DNA of 36,953 bases from Blautia sp. GTDB lineage: Bacteria; Bacillota; Clostridia; Lachnospirales; Lachnospiraceae. Shown in pieces: positions 15,093 to 24,059 of the stretch. The stretch's first letter is position 1; every line of letters starts with the position of its first letter. The notes under the pieces are model-generated. The model was not told where the DNA came from and ran no database searches. It worked only from the letters and a program-made list of their open reading frames with translations. The stretch lies in assembly GCA_017475035.1 (NCBI GenBank), contig JAFVGK010000052.1:1-36953 (forward strand), in the 5' to 3' direction. The translations under genes and the position numbers were made by a program.

Positions 15093-15956
15093 TCAGACCG
15101 TGGAGAGGTCCCACACCTCATGGATTTTCGGGACATCGCTGATCAGGCGTTTCGTATACTCAGCCTTGGGCGTCAGGATGACCTCATCCGCAAGACCATG
15201 CTCCACAAATCTCCCATGCTCCATGATATAAACCGTATCTGAAATGTAATAAGCCAGACCGATATCATGGGTAATAAAAATGACTGTCATGCCGATCTCA
15301 TCCCTGAGATTCAGCAGCATATCCAGGATCGTCGCCCTGGAACAGGCGTCAATCATGGAGGTAGGCTCGTCCGCCAGCAGGATCTTTGGTTTTAACAGGA
15401 AAATCCTGGCAATCATCAGACGCTGCATCTGCCCGCCGGATAATTCAAACGGGTATTTGTTCGTTAATTCCGCAAATTTCAGGTTGACGAAGCTGCAGGC
15501 TTCCGTCATCAGCCTGACTTTCTCTTCCTTAGGCAGCTTTTTTCCGCCTGTCATATTGATGCAGTCCAAAAGCACCGTATCGATCTTGTTAAACACATTG
15601 AAGGAAGAAAAGGGATCCTGAAAAATTGCCTGGATGTTTTTCCAGTATTCCTTTTTCTTCGCCCGGGTAGAGATATCTCTCTTCTCCCCGCGGAAAAAGA
15701 TTTCCCCTTCTGTCGGCTCCAGAAGCCCCAGCAGCATCTTGGAAAGCGTCGTCTTGCCGCTTCCGCTTTCCCCAACGATACTCACCAGTTCCCCTTCCCG
15801 GAATTCAAAATCCACATGATCCACTGCCACATTCTGCTTCTTCCCCGTACCGAATATACGGGTAATTCCCTTTCCGCTCAGGCACATGGGATTCTGGGAC
15901 ACATCATGGCGGCGTTCGAGGCTGACTGTCGTATTTTTACTCTCTTCAGTCTTCAC
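15093..15956 (-). CDS. ABC transporter ATPase (DppF/OppF type)
   Basis: A 287-residue ATP-binding subunit of an oligopeptide/oligosaccharide importer. Motifs seen are Walker [11 protein letters not shown]-loop FQDPFSSFN, signature LSGGQMQR, Walker [11 protein letters not shown]-loop SMID and switch ITHD. It powers transport together with the neighbouring ATPase at 15946. The start is GTG 15956, with GGAGG nine bases upstream, and overlaps the upstream ATPase gene by 11 bp. It lacks the long C-terminal cysteine domain of its partner, normal for a truncated OppF type. Confidence 0.92.
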   Translation of the reverse strand: MKTEESKNTTVSLERRHDVSQNPMCLSGKGITRIFGTGKKQNVAVDHVDFEFREGELVSIVGESGSGKTTLSKMLLGLLEPTEGEIFFRGEKRDISTRAKKKEYWKNIQAIFQDPFSSFNVFNKIDTVLLDCINMTGGKKLPKEEKVRLMTEACSFVNLKFAELTNKYPFELSGGQMQRLMIARIFLLKPKILLADEPTSMIDACSRATILDMLLNLRDEIGMTVIFITHDIGLAYYISDTVYIMEHGRFVEHGLADEVILTPKAEYTKRLISDVPKIHEVWDLSTV

Positions 15957-16956
15957 TTGCGTACACCTCCTTCAAGTGCTTCACCGAATGGCCGCAGCGG
16001 TACATCCGGCCGCCGCCGATATCAATCATCGGCACAGACACGGTCTCGCAGGAAGGCTTCGCATACTTGCAGCGTTCCGCAAAACGGCAGCCCCTGGGCG
16101 GGTTCTTCAGGTTCGGAGGCGTTCCCGGAATGGCGGTCAGCTTGTTCGCCCGGGTACCGTCCTCCGGCACCAGAATGGATTTCATCAGTCCCCTCGAATA
16201 GGGGTGGATCGGATCGAACACCATTTCCTTCGCCGATCCCCGCTCCACAATCTGTCCCGCGTACATGACCATGATATCATCTGTCACATTGTACAGAAGG
16301 GGAAGCTCATGGGTGATAAAGATCATGGATTTGATAAACCCTTTTTCCATCATCTCCCGCAGCATCTTGATGACAACCTTCTGGCTCGTCACATCCAGGG
16401 CGGAGCTGGGTTCGTCGGCAATCAGAACTGTCGGGGACAGAATCGTGGAAACAGCAATAACGACCCTTTGCTTCATCCCGCCGGACAGCTCCACCGCATA
16501 TCTGTCCAGAGCCTCCTGCGGCAGATGAAGTTCTTCAAAACGTTTTCTGGCCATATCCCGGATTTCTTTTCTCTTCCTTCCCGGTTCATGCGCCAGGATC
16601 ACATCTTCTATAAACGCGGAAATCTTCCTCGTCGGATTCAGGGCGTTCATCGCCGCCTGGGGAATATAAGCCACATCCTTTCCCAGGACAGTCCTTCTGA
16701 CCACATCCGGATCCAGTCCGGAAATATTTTTTCCGTCAATGATAATCTCTCCGCTCATATAATGCAGCGGGGGAAAATAATATCCCATCAGGCTCAGTGC
16801 CAGCGTGGATTTGCCGCATCCGCTTTCTCCGGCGATCCCAAGGCTTTTCCCCTCTTCGATCTGCAGGGAGACATGGTCAACGGCATACACGTCCTCATGG
16901 AACCTTGTCACATATTTGGTGGTCAGTTCCCTGACCTCCAGAATGGTTTTTGCCAT
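15946..16956 (-). CDS. ABC transporter ATPase (DppD/OppD type)
   Basis: A 336-residue ATPase. Walker A is GESGCGKST, signature LSGGMKQR, Walker [10 protein letters not shown], switch ITHE. The C-terminal oligopeptide/dipeptide extension (about 260-330) carries a cysteine set, [15 protein letters not shown] and YRCGH, of the kind proposed to hold an iron-sulfur cluster in Opp/Dpp ATPases. GGAGGAG precedes ATG 16956, and 12 bp separate it from the permease gene. It pairs with the ATPase at 15093 as a heterodimer. Confidence 0.93.
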   Translation of the reverse strand: MAKTILEVRELTTKYVTRFHEDVYAVDHVSLQIEEGKSLGIAGESGCGKSTLALSLMGYYFPPLHYMSGEIIIDGKNISGLDPDVVRRTVLGKDVAYIPQAAMNALNPTRKISAFIEDVILAHEPGRKRKEIRDMARKRFEELHLPQEALDRYAVELSGGMKQRVVIAVSTILSPTVLIADEPSSALDVTSQKVVIKMLREMMEKGFIKSMIFITHELPLLYNVTDDIMVMYAGQIVERGSAKEMVFDPIHPYSRGLMKSILVPEDGTRANKLTAIPGTPPNLKNPPRGCRFAERCKYAKPSCETVSVPMIDIGGGRMYRCGHSVKHLKEVYASED

Positions 16957-16968
16957 GGCGTCTCCTCC

Positions 16969-18219
16969 TTAATCACGCAGTGTGGGGTTAAAGACCTGAT
17001 CCAGTCCGGTATTCATCAGATTCAGAGAGAACGAAATCAGGGTAATCGTCAGAATGACCGGGAAATACGCCCACCAGGAACCATTCAGATGGGCGGAATA
17101 CAGCATCGCCCAGTTCATCATCAGCCCCAGTGTCGGGACTTCCGTGGTCTTAGGACCGAGACCCAGAAGGGACAGCTGAGCCTCTGCCAGGATTCCGCTG
17201 GATACCTGCAGAATAAAGGCCATTACCACATAACTGGCGATATAGGGCAGGATATCCGTCAGGAGTATCCTCACCAGACTGTGACCGGAAAGCCGGGACA
17301 GATTGACATGATCCCGGTTTCTCAGGGAGATGACCTGGGAACGCACGGAACGCGCCGTCCATGTCCAGCTGGTCAGTCCGATGACCAGGGCGACAATGGT
17401 CGCGCCTCTCTGATCCTGTCCGATCGAATAGGAAATCAGGATCAGCAGGACAAAACTGGGAATCACCGTAAAAATGTTCGTGACAAACATGATGATGTCA
17501 TCCACCAGGCCTCCCATGTATCCGGAAAACAGGCCCAGCAACAGACCGATCAGCGTCGCTACGGCTCCCGCGATCAGACCGATCAGGATAGACGTTCCCG
17601 CCGCGGAAACCAGTTCCTTCAGGACATCGCGGCCAAAATTATCCGTGCCGAGAGGAAGAACCTTTACATTCGCCACATCAGACACCCGCACATAATCCGT
17701 ATCCTTAATCGTGGCGACGACATTCTCCTCCCCGCTGGCCCTGTCTTTCTCCGTCACCGTCAAGGTCTCGGATTTACCCATGCTGTTTAATGAATTGTTC
17801 AGACGGTTATAATAATTCCGCTCTGCTTTTGTCATCCCCTGCGGCCGGGCTGCGGGATCAAAATTCTTCTTCCATACCTCCAGCAGCGCGTCCGTGTCCG
17901 AGTAATCCAGCCCATCCACATCCACCTCCATGGCGGTGAGCCATCGCACCATCTTAACCCGGTCTTCATCCGAGAGCACCTTGGCGAGGCGCTTTGCTGC
18001 GGCGTCGGCAATTTTCAGGGTCTGGGTTTCCGTGGTCACACTGTCAAAAACAGACACATAGGTGCCCGGCCTTGAGAATGTGCCCACGCCGATCATCTCC
18101 AGCGGATTTCCGGGATGAAACATGGGATAGAAAAACATCAGGAGCAGAATGGCGGCAAAGATCAAAAAGCCAGCCACAAATTTAGAAGAGTGGAAAACCT
18201 GACGTAATGTATTCTTCAT
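16969..18219 (-). CDS. ABC transporter permease (DppC/OppC type) with large extracytoplasmic insert
   Basis: A 416-residue inner-membrane permease. Helix 1 is at about 12-31. The BPD_transp_1 domain with five further helices begins near residue 205, after the usual [11 protein letters not shown] motif. The EAA loop reads [17 protein letters not shown]. Between helix 1 and GTDNFGRD lie about 160 mostly polar residues. Many OppC proteins have only 40-50 there, so about 110 residues are extra. This insert would face the outside and might dock the binding protein. GGAGGGAG precedes the ATG. It lies 14 bp after the DppB-type gene. Confidence 0.92.
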   Translation of the reverse strand: MKNTLRQVFHSSKFVAGFLIFAAILLLMFFYPMFHPGNPLEMIGVGTFSRPGTYVSVFDSVTTETQTLKIADAAAKRLAKVLSDEDRVKMVRWLTAMEVDVDGLDYSDTDALLEVWKKNFDPAARPQGMTKAERNYYNRLNNSLNSMGKSETLTVTEKDRASGEENVVATIKDTDYVRVSDVANVKVLPLGTDNFGRDVLKELVSAAGTSILIGLIAGAVATLIGLLLGLFSGYMGGLVDDIIMFVTNIFTVIPSFVLLILISYSIGQDQRGATIVALVIGLTSWTWTARSVRSQVISLRNRDHVNLSRLSGHSLVRILLTDILPYIASYVVMAFILQVSSGILAEAQLSLLGLGPKTTEVPTLGLMMNWAMLYSAHLNGSWWAYFPVILTITLISFSLNLMNTGLDQVFNPTLRD

Positions 18220-18233
18220 TTTTCTCCCTCCTC

Positions 18234-19238
18234 TCAGCCGAACTGTGCCGCCTTGACCCGCGGGTCAATAAAGCCATAGATAATATCCAGCAGGAAGCTG
18301 ACGACAAGCACCATCAGCGTGATAATCAGGGTCGTCGCGGAAATCAGCGGGTAATCGCCGGAAGTGATGGCGGCATACATGGTGCTCCCCAGTCCGGGAT
18401 AGCTGAATATGATCTCCGCAACCAGGGCGCCGCTCACCATTGTCCCTATGGACATAGCCAGGCCGGTGACCTGGGGAAGCATCGCGTTGCGGAACACATA
18501 CCCCACGATTTTCCTGTCTTTAATGCCCAGGAAACGCGCGTATTTCACGTAATCCGCATTCAGCTCATAAATTGACATCGAACGCATGCCCACAGCCTGT
18601 CCGCCGATGGAGACCAGCACGATGCTCCAGAACGGAAGCTGATAGTGGGAAATCACGGATTTGACAAAACGCCAGCTGAAATTCGGAATCATGTCAAAAT
18701 TGTAGCCCCCCGAAATCGGGGCAATTTTCATCTTCACGGCAAAGAGGACAAGAAGGGTAACCGCCATGCCAAAGGCAGGGACGTTGCTTAAGAACAGCGC
18801 CGCCGGCAGGAGCACCTTATCGAAGCCCTTCTTGATATACGCGGCCAGGGCTCCCAGCAGGTTGCCCAAAAGCCATCCCACAATAATGGCGGGAAACTGC
18901 AGGGCGATCGTCCACCAGATGGAATTTGCCAGAATATTGCTCACTTTTCTTGGATACTGGCTGAAGGAAGTTCCAAGGTCGCCCTTGAACAGGTTTCTCA
19001 CAAAGATGGTAAACTGTTCAATCAGCGGCTTGTTTGTACCGAATTCTTCCTGATACCGCTCATAAATCTGCTGGACTGCGCTGGCATCCGTCATGCCCTG
19101 AGCCATCTTTCCGGTAATGGCAGCCACGGGATCATTAGGCATCAGACGAGGCAGAAGGAAATTCAGCACGACTGCCACGACAAGGGTAGCCAGAAACCAG
19201 ATCAACTTTTTTTCGAAATATTTCCGATAGCCTTTCAT
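18234..19238 (-). CDS. ABC transporter permease (DppB/OppB type)
   Basis: A 334-residue six-helix permease. The N-terminus has [14 protein letters not shown], and the family helix pattern and the EAA-type loop [26 protein letters not shown] are clear. It forms the channel with the DppC-type subunit. ATG 19238, with AAGGAGG eight bases upstream, is preferred over GTG 19244. It is the second gene of the importer operon and is separated from the binding-protein gene by 290 bp of hairpins and leader element copy F. Confidence 0.92.
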   Translation of the reverse strand: MKGYRKYFEKKLIWFLATLVVAVVLNFLLPRLMPNDPVAAITGKMAQGMTDASAVQQIYERYQEEFGTNKPLIEQFTIFVRNLFKGDLGTSFSQYPRKVSNILANSIWWTIALQFPAIIVGWLLGNLLGALAAYIKKGFDKVLLPAALFLSNVPAFGMAVTLLVLFAVKMKIAPISGGYNFDMIPNFSWRFVKSVISHYQLPFWSIVLVSIGGQAVGMRSMSIYELNADYVKYARFLGIKDRKIVGYVFRNAMLPQVTGLAMSIGTMVSGALVAEIIFSYPGLGSTMYAAITSGDYPLISATTLIITLMVLVVSFLLDIIYGFIDPRVKAAQFG

Positions 19239-19251
19239 ATCCACCCCCTCC

Positions 19252-19358
19252 TTCTTATAACTAAGTCTTGTACGTTAACCAAAGTTTTCGTATGACGATT
19301 TTGCTGTTTCGACAGTTGAACTGTCGAAGACAGAATTCGTCTCCTCCCATAACGAAGT
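19252..19358 (-). repeat. Dispersed leader element, copy F (type 2) with an extra SD-like start
   Basis: On the minus strand: a partial element (CTTCGTTATGGGAGGAG, 19358-19342), then ATTCTGTC and TTCGACAG (19328-19321) paired with CTGTCGAA (19315-19308). These are followed by GCAAAATCGTCATACG, GTTAACGTACAAGACTTAGTT and the AAGGAGG of the DppB gene. The 8-bp hairpin differs from copy E by a compensatory G-C to A-T change. GGGAGGAG appears twice if the upstream partial copy is counted, as also happens in copy C. Confidence 0.6.
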
Positions 19359-19383
19359 AAATGGAATCGCTGCTTTCTGTACA

Positions 19384-19495
19384 AACAGGGCATGAAGCCA
19401 CGTCCGACCCTGGGAGGTCCGGCGATCATGGCCGCATGCCCTGTTATGCCCGCGGAAACAAAGACAGGAGGAATTCCCCATTTGTTCCCGCGGGC
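19384..19495 (-). promoter_or_regulatory. Two strong hairpins between the binding-protein and permease genes
   Basis: AACAGGGCATG (19384-19394) pairs perfectly with CATGCCCTGTT (19435-19445). GCCCGCGGAAACAAA (19448-19462) pairs with TTTGTTCCCGCGGGC (19481-19495) with one mismatch. Read in the gene direction neither is followed by a T-run. They look like transcript-stabilising or processing hairpins that raise binding-protein mRNA over the permeases. On the opposite strand the second is followed by CTTTTT and could terminate antisense transcripts. Confidence 0.6.
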
Positions 19496-19528
19496 CTTTT
19501 TATTCTGATGCTTCTGCCGCTATGACCT

Positions 19529-21325
19529 TCAGCCTACCAGTTCCAGGTCATACAGAGCAGCAATGCCATAACCATCCGTGCAGTCTGCCGGCGGAATATT
19601 CCTTCCATCGCCATCCTCCGGATAATTCGTCCATACGGACTCATTTACCGCATGGAATACAGACGGACGATACATCAGGGAGAAGCTCGGGATATCTGTC
19701 AGATAAATCTCTGTGGCTTCCGTGTAAAGAGCTTTCAGCTCTTCTTCATCGGAGGTCAGAGGAATCTGATTTACAATTTCCGTGGCTCTCTCGTTGTAAT
19801 ACTGGCCCCAGTTGCCGGTCCAGTTATTCTCTACGCCCACCAGGCTTCCATCCAGGAACTGACGTACACGACCCCACGGCATGGATGGGCCGGCGCCATC
19901 CGGCGACCACATATAGATATCATACTCGCTCTGGTTCGGGTTGGTGAACACGGTCTGGTAGATATCCCATTCCGGGAACAGCGTCGTGATCTCGATGCCG
20001 ATATTCTTTCCGGCGGCGGCAACTACTTCCATGGCTGCCATCCAGTCGGTCCAGCCGTTCGGGCATACGGAATTCAGGCTGATCTTCTCTCCGTCGATCT
20101 CTCTCCAGCCGTCGCCGTCGCTGTCTACGATGCCGGCCTCATCGAGAAGGGCGTTGGCCCCGTCAATGTCATTGCCTACGAACTGCAGATCGGCAACTGC
20201 CGCCTGATCATAGAGTGCCTGCTCACCGGCGGTAGGATTCATGACCGAACGAGGAACCTCTGCAAAGGACGGGCTCTGATTTGTCATCGCGTTGGCAATA
20301 ATGGTGTCATAATCCACAGCCATGGCGATTGCCTTACGCAGCGCGACATTATCCGCCAGTACAGGATTGTTGAAGTTATACCATGCAGTCGGCATCGTCA
20401 GGCAGATCCCATAGGGAGCTTCTTCCATATAGGTGGAAATCGGCAGGCCTTCCTGGAGCCAGGTGTTCTGGATATTCGGCAGGAACTGCTGGTCCACGTC
20501 GATCTCGCCGGCCTTGAACGCTACCTCTGTAGCGGCGTTGTCCGCGTAAATCGCATGGGCAATATATTTCGGAACAGGGAGGCTTCCCCACATGGACTCA
20601 TCCTGGCCCCAATAATTATCGTCACGGATCAGAACCACCTTCTGATCATCGGAGAAATAAGAGGTATAAGGACCGGACCATACCACGTCTTCCGCCGGGT
20701 CATTGAGAATCGCGGTGGCGTCACCGTTATTGCGCTCAGCCACCGTATCGATCCAGGCTGCCTGGGTAATGAACGCGAAGCCGAGGAAATCCGTCACCTT
20801 CAGCGGATTGACCGGTACTCCGTCTTCTGTCAGCGCTGATTTGATCACGAAAGTCTTGTCATCTACGGCTTCGATCCCGCTGATATATGCGCCGAAGCCC
20901 GTGCCAAGGCTGTTTCCGATCTCAACGCCGATATCGAAGGTACGCACCACATCCGCGGAGGTGATATCTGTGCCGTCGCACCACTTCGCGGCGTCTTTCA
21001 GCTTCACGGTCATCTCCGTCATGTCATCATTCCAGACATAATCGCCGTCCGCCAGCAGCGGAACCAAAGAGCCATCCAGGAAATTATACATATATAATGT
21101 TTCAAACATCAGAGTACGGCTGCCGAACATATTGTTCGTCACTCCCATGGCGTTATTCTGGTTCGTGCCGATGGGGTTCCAGGTATTGACCGTACCCCAT
21201 TGCTGTCCGCCGAAATACAATGTCTCCTCGCGGGGAAGATCCACTACTTCTACCGCGGAAACAGCGGCGGCACCGGAAAGAATCATCGCCGCAGCCAGAA
21301 TAAGGGATAGTCTTTTCTTCATCAT
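19529..21325 (-). CDS. ABC transporter substrate-binding protein (family 5, oligosaccharide/peptide)
   Basis: A 598-residue exported binding protein of the SBP_bac_5 family. The signal peptide (MMKKRLSLILAAAMILSGAAA then VSAVEVV) ends in an AxA-like site with no lipobox cysteine. Family features include the early MFETLYMYNFLDGSLVPLLADG, WCDGTDITSADVVRTFD and NNPVLADNVALRKAIAMAVDYD. Position beside a GH3 beta-glucosidase favours a beta-linked oligosaccharide over peptides. Such Opp-type sugar importers are known, but the ligand is inferred. ATG 21325 has GGAGG seven bases upstream. It is the first gene of the five-gene importer operon. Confidence 0.92.
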   Translation of the reverse strand: MMKKRLSLILAAAMILSGAAAVSAVEVVDLPREETLYFGGQQWGTVNTWNPIGTNQNNAMGVTNNMFGSRTLMFETLYMYNFLDGSLVPLLADGDYVWNDDMTEMTVKLKDAAKWCDGTDITSADVVRTFDIGVEIGNSLGTGFGAYISGIEAVDDKTFVIKSALTEDGVPVNPLKVTDFLGFAFITQAAWIDTVAERNNGDATAILNDPAEDVVWSGPYTSYFSDDQKVVLIRDDNYWGQDESMWGSLPVPKYIAHAIYADNAATEVAFKAGEIDVDQQFLPNIQNTWLQEGLPISTYMEEAPYGICLTMPTAWYNFNNPVLADNVALRKAIAMAVDYDTIIANAMTNQSPSFAEVPRSVMNPTAGEQALYDQAAVADLQFVGNDIDGANALLDEAGIVDSDGDGWREIDGEKISLNSVCPNGWTDWMAAMEVVAAAGKNIGIEITTLFPEWDIYQTVFTNPNQSEYDIYMWSPDGAGPSMPWGRVRQFLDGSLVGVENNWTGNWGQYYNERATEIVNQIPLTSDEEELKALYTEATEIYLTDIPSFSLMYRPSVFHAVNESVWTNYPEDGDGRNIPPADCTDGYGIAALYDLELVG

Positions 21326-21859
21326 CAATGTACCTCCTTATGAAACGCATCAGAAACTATGGTTTCTCCCTTTGTCCGTATTATATGAGATTATGGATTT
21401 TCCTTGGATATAATGAGATACTGGGAAAACTAACAGGAGTGTCAAAAAGATTGTTTGAGCCTGACAGAAATGATACTGAGAAAAATGAAATATGTTACAA
21501 AATAATAATCTCAGTCGCAAAAGAACAGTGGGAGATTTTACCATTTTCCACATCTTATTTATACTCCCTTTGTGCTTTTTTGTCAATTCTTATCTTGGTT
21601 TATTTCCCGATTCCAACATATGCCGATACCATTCATGGACCGACCCATCATTGTGCGAGACGTGAATGGTATCCTGAATAACATTCCTTTGCGCAGGAAG
21701 CACGCAATCCGGTCGATTCACTTGCTTTTACTCCTCTCAGATGCTATATTTGATGTATGCGCGGAATCTGCCGCAGAAACATTCCCCTGACACGCGGGGG
21801 TATCAGGATGGTCTCGTTTTTGATAAAATGAGCATACCTGTGAAAGGAGGATATTTCAG
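21326..21859. other. 534-bp divergent intergenic region
   Basis: No credible gene is seen. It must hold the promoters of the importer operon (minus) and the YugP-like gene (plus). On the minus strand TATAAT occurs at 21385-21380 without a good -35. TTGACA lies at 21455-21450 with only a poorly spaced -10. ATACCATTCA (21626-21635) and TGAATGGTAT (21663-21672) form a perfect 10-bp inverted repeat 27 bases apart, a possible operator or hairpin. Confidence 0.5.
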
Positions 21860-22666
21860 ATGAGCAACCTTATTGATTTTTTCTCAGAGCAGCTGGAGGG
21901 AGCTTCTCCGGCGCTTTCAACCGCATACGCAATCGTGTGTATCCTGATCGTAATCATGGCTGTGGTATGTCTTGTACTGGAGATTAATGTCTGGAGAAAG
22001 TACAGCAAAGCAAACAAAACCGGAATCCGATCACAGATGAGTGGTCTGGACGCCTGCCGCTATGTTCTGGATCAATCCGGCCATAAAGATATCAAGGTTA
22101 TTAAAGCCGGTTTTCTCCGCGAGGCTGTCTTTGGAAATTATTACAACATCGCGACAAAAACAATCTATCTTCGATCTGTGCTCGGTAAAATCGACAACAA
22201 AAAAACCGTAACCTCAACTGCCATGGGCGTGCAGAAGGCTGCCGTAGCAAGGCTCTGTGAAGAAGGTGACGTACAGGCCAGGACGAGAAACAAGTTATCC
22301 CTGCTTGGAATTTTCGGGCCTATTCTTTTCCTTCCCGTCGTTCTCATCGGCTTCCTGCTTGACGTTTATCTGTTGAACAGCACAGGAATCCTTTCCCTGG
22401 TCAGCATCGCCCTGGGAGGCCTCCTGCTGCTTGCAGGTTTTCTTGTAACAATGCTGAATATTCCGGTAGAAAAACGGGCAAACAGCCTGGCTCTGAAGAT
22501 GATCGAAGAATACGGGCTGGCAGACGGCAGCGAAATGTCCATGATGAAAGAGGTCTTTGACGCATACATTCTTTCCTACATCGCGAATTTCATACTCGAA
22601 GTGCTCCGTGTGATCCAGTGGATTCTTGAGATCGTCGCCAAGACAAAGAACAGCAGTAAAAAGTAA
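21860..22666 (+). CDS. YugP-family (DUF/Zn_peptidase_2) membrane protein lacking the HExxH zinc site
   Basis: A 268-residue membrane protein with helices near 22-41, 148-168, 175-196 and a C-terminal amphipathic helix. It follows the YugP layout: SGLDACRYVLDQSGHKDIKVIK, then GNYYNIATKTIYLRSVLG, then QARTRNKLSLLG, and late IPVEKRANSLALKMIEEYGL and DAYILSYIANFILEVLR. In active YugP proteins an AAHEVGHAIQ-type helix lies between the second and third blocks. Here that stretch reads STAMGVQKAAVARL, with neither His nor the Glu of HExxH. The protein is therefore probably a pseudo-peptidase, perhaps a binding or chaperone form. AAAGGAGG precedes the ATG. It stands alone. Confidence 0.75.
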   Translation: MSNLIDFFSEQLEGASPALSTAYAIVCILIVIMAVVCLVLEINVWRKYSKANKTGIRSQMSGLDACRYVLDQSGHKDIKVIKAGFLREAVFGNYYNIATKTIYLRSVLGKIDNKKTVTSTAMGVQKAAVARLCEEGDVQARTRNKLSLLGIFGPILFLPVVLIGFLLDVYLLNSTGILSLVSIALGGLLLLAGFLVTMLNIPVEKRANSLALKMIEEYGLADGSEMSMMKEVFDAYILSYIANFILEVLRVIQWILEIVAKTKNSSKK

Positions 22667-22676
22667 AAAAAGAAAG

Positions 22677-22722
22677 CCGCCGTTCGTAAGATAATTTCTT
22701 TCGAACGACGGTTTTCCTTTTT
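22677..22722. terminator. Bidirectional terminator between the YugP-like and Fn3-like genes
   Basis: CCGCCGTTCG (22677-22686) pairs with CGAACGACGG (22702-22711) with one C-A mismatch, followed by TTTTCCTTTTT. An A-run on the left gives the opposite transcript its T-run. GAACGACGG plus a CTTTCC-like tail recurs near 22761 as a short direct repeat. Confidence 0.85.
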
Positions 22723-22787
22723 AGTTAATTTTCAGTTGATTAAGGGTTTGTTTATAAGGAACGACGGCCTTTCCTTTATCCCGTGTT

Positions 22788-23582
22788 TTACTTCCCGGCA
22801 ATTGCGGACTCCGATGCAGTCCTGGTGCATGCCACGGCCAGCGCAGTGCTTATAGGTTCCGTATAAGGATTGGGATAAAAGCTGGCGGTTACCAGGAATT
22901 TGCAATTCTTGACGGAATTGTACTGCGCAGCGGTCACCGTGTCTGAGGTGATATAAATGCTCTGGATTTTTCCCGCATTTACCTCCATGGCCCATCCGGT
23001 TCCCACCGGAGCCAGATTTCCGCCCCATTTCTTTACGATATCTCCAGTCTTCTTATTCAGAGCATAAATTGTATACTGAACATAATTGCGGGCCGCTTCA
23101 TTCAGCACAAAACCCATTTCCGATTTTGTTTTATTATTGATCAGGATCCGGAAATTGATATGGGACCCGTCGAAGCCGATGTCCGTAATTTTCGCGCTGG
23201 CGGCAAAGATACGGATGGCCTTTGAATATTTGCTTTTCGTGCTGCCGCTGACTGCCCTGACACGGTATTTAAAATCACCGGTAGCTTTCTTTTTGATCGA
23301 TGTATTTGTTGTTTCCGCCCATTTTTTCCAGGCACCGATTCCTCCGGTATTTGGATTTACCTTCGCGCGGAAAATGACATACTTCTTCGCGCCTGTGATC
23401 TTGCCCCATTTTAAGTAGACCTTATCATACATATAAGCGGAAGTATTTGCAAATTTTGGTTTCGCGCTCGGGCTCAGCTTTGCTGCCTGGGCAGAAACCG
23501 GTTTCAGGAACACAAAAGCTGCAGCCAGCATCACCATCAAAAACGAAATCCGAAGGAATCCCTTTCTTGAATTCTTTAACAT
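22788..23582 (-). CDS. Secreted Fn3-like protein of unknown role
   Basis: A 264-residue protein with a strong signal peptide (FLRISFLMVMLAAAFVFLKPVSA, cut before QAAK). A fibronectin type III-like domain (about 38-125) shows VYLKWGKITGAKKYVIFRA and the late FKYRVRAVSG. A second beta-rich part (about 130-255) with KTKSEMGFVLNEAARNYVQYTIYAL could bind a ligand or partner. No catalytic motif is seen. It is probably cell-surface or extracellular, though no sortase or choline-binding motif is present. ATG 23582 is chosen because AAAGGGG lies nine bases upstream. ATG 23591 would overlap that site. It is monocistronic. Confidence 0.72.
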   Translation of the reverse strand: MLKNSRKGFLRISFLMVMLAAAFVFLKPVSAQAAKLSPSAKPKFANTSAYMYDKVYLKWGKITGAKKYVIFRAKVNPNTGGIGAWKKWAETTNTSIKKKATGDFKYRVRAVSGSTKSKYSKAIRIFAASAKITDIGFDGSHINFRILINNKTKSEMGFVLNEAARNYVQYTIYALNKKTGDIVKKWGGNLAPVGTGWAMEVNAGKIQSIYITSDTVTAAQYNSVKNCKFLVTASFYPNPYTEPISTALAVACTRTASESAIAGK

Positions 23583-24059
23583 CTCTTCCATCCCCTTTCT
23601 TCGTCCATACGTGCAGAAATTATTTGTCTGAAATATCCAAACTAAATATACATTATGCAGCAATTGTGCCGCAAATATCTATAATTTACAGTATATCATA
23701 GGATGCGGTAAATTTCAAGCGTCTTATTACAGCCACCCGGAATCCGCCATTTTTGTAGTTACGCTTCACGGCTCAGCCGCTTGAGGCTGAGCCGTGAACT
23801 GCAGCTTTTTGTATGACCTTTCTCGCCTGAATCATAAATTTTCCCTCAGCTTCCGGTGTACGCACCAAAAAATAAAACGACGTATAAGGAAATACTATCT
23901 TCACATAGCTCCTGATCATAGAAAGCACCTGCCGCATAAAATGTTTTCTAAAAATACCGTCTTTTTTTTCAGAAAAGAAACGTATACTTTTTTAAATGAC
24001 TATGCTAAAATAAAAGAGCAGAAACCCTCCGACCCACCCACAAAGAAGGGAGATTCACT
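23583..24059. other. 477-bp divergent region with a perfect hairpin
   Basis: No gene is recognised. CACGGCTCAGCC (23767-23778) pairs perfectly with GGCTGAGCCGTG (23785-23796) around GCTTGA, and CTTTTTG follows 15 bases later. It belongs to neither flanking gene as a normal terminator. Its core CGGCTCAGC also occurs in the terminator at 12572, which may be coincidence. The 3' part is AT-rich and contains the promoter at 23983-24011. Confidence 0.5.
23983..24011 (+). promoter_or_regulatory. Probable extended -10 promoter of the hydrolase gene
   Basis: TGCTAAAAT gives an extended -10 (TGn plus TAAAAT at 24006-24011). A weak -35 TATACT sits 17 bases upstream (23983-23988). An A/T-rich stretch precedes it. 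The transcript would start near 24018 and reach the AAGGGAG site before ATG 24060. Confidence 0.4.

Noticed and set aside
15886-17790. 634-codon plus-strand frame opposite the ABC ATPase and permease genes
   Set aside because: It is rich in His, Gln, Arg and Gly as is typical for antisense frames, lacks any family motif, and lies opposite three convincing genes.
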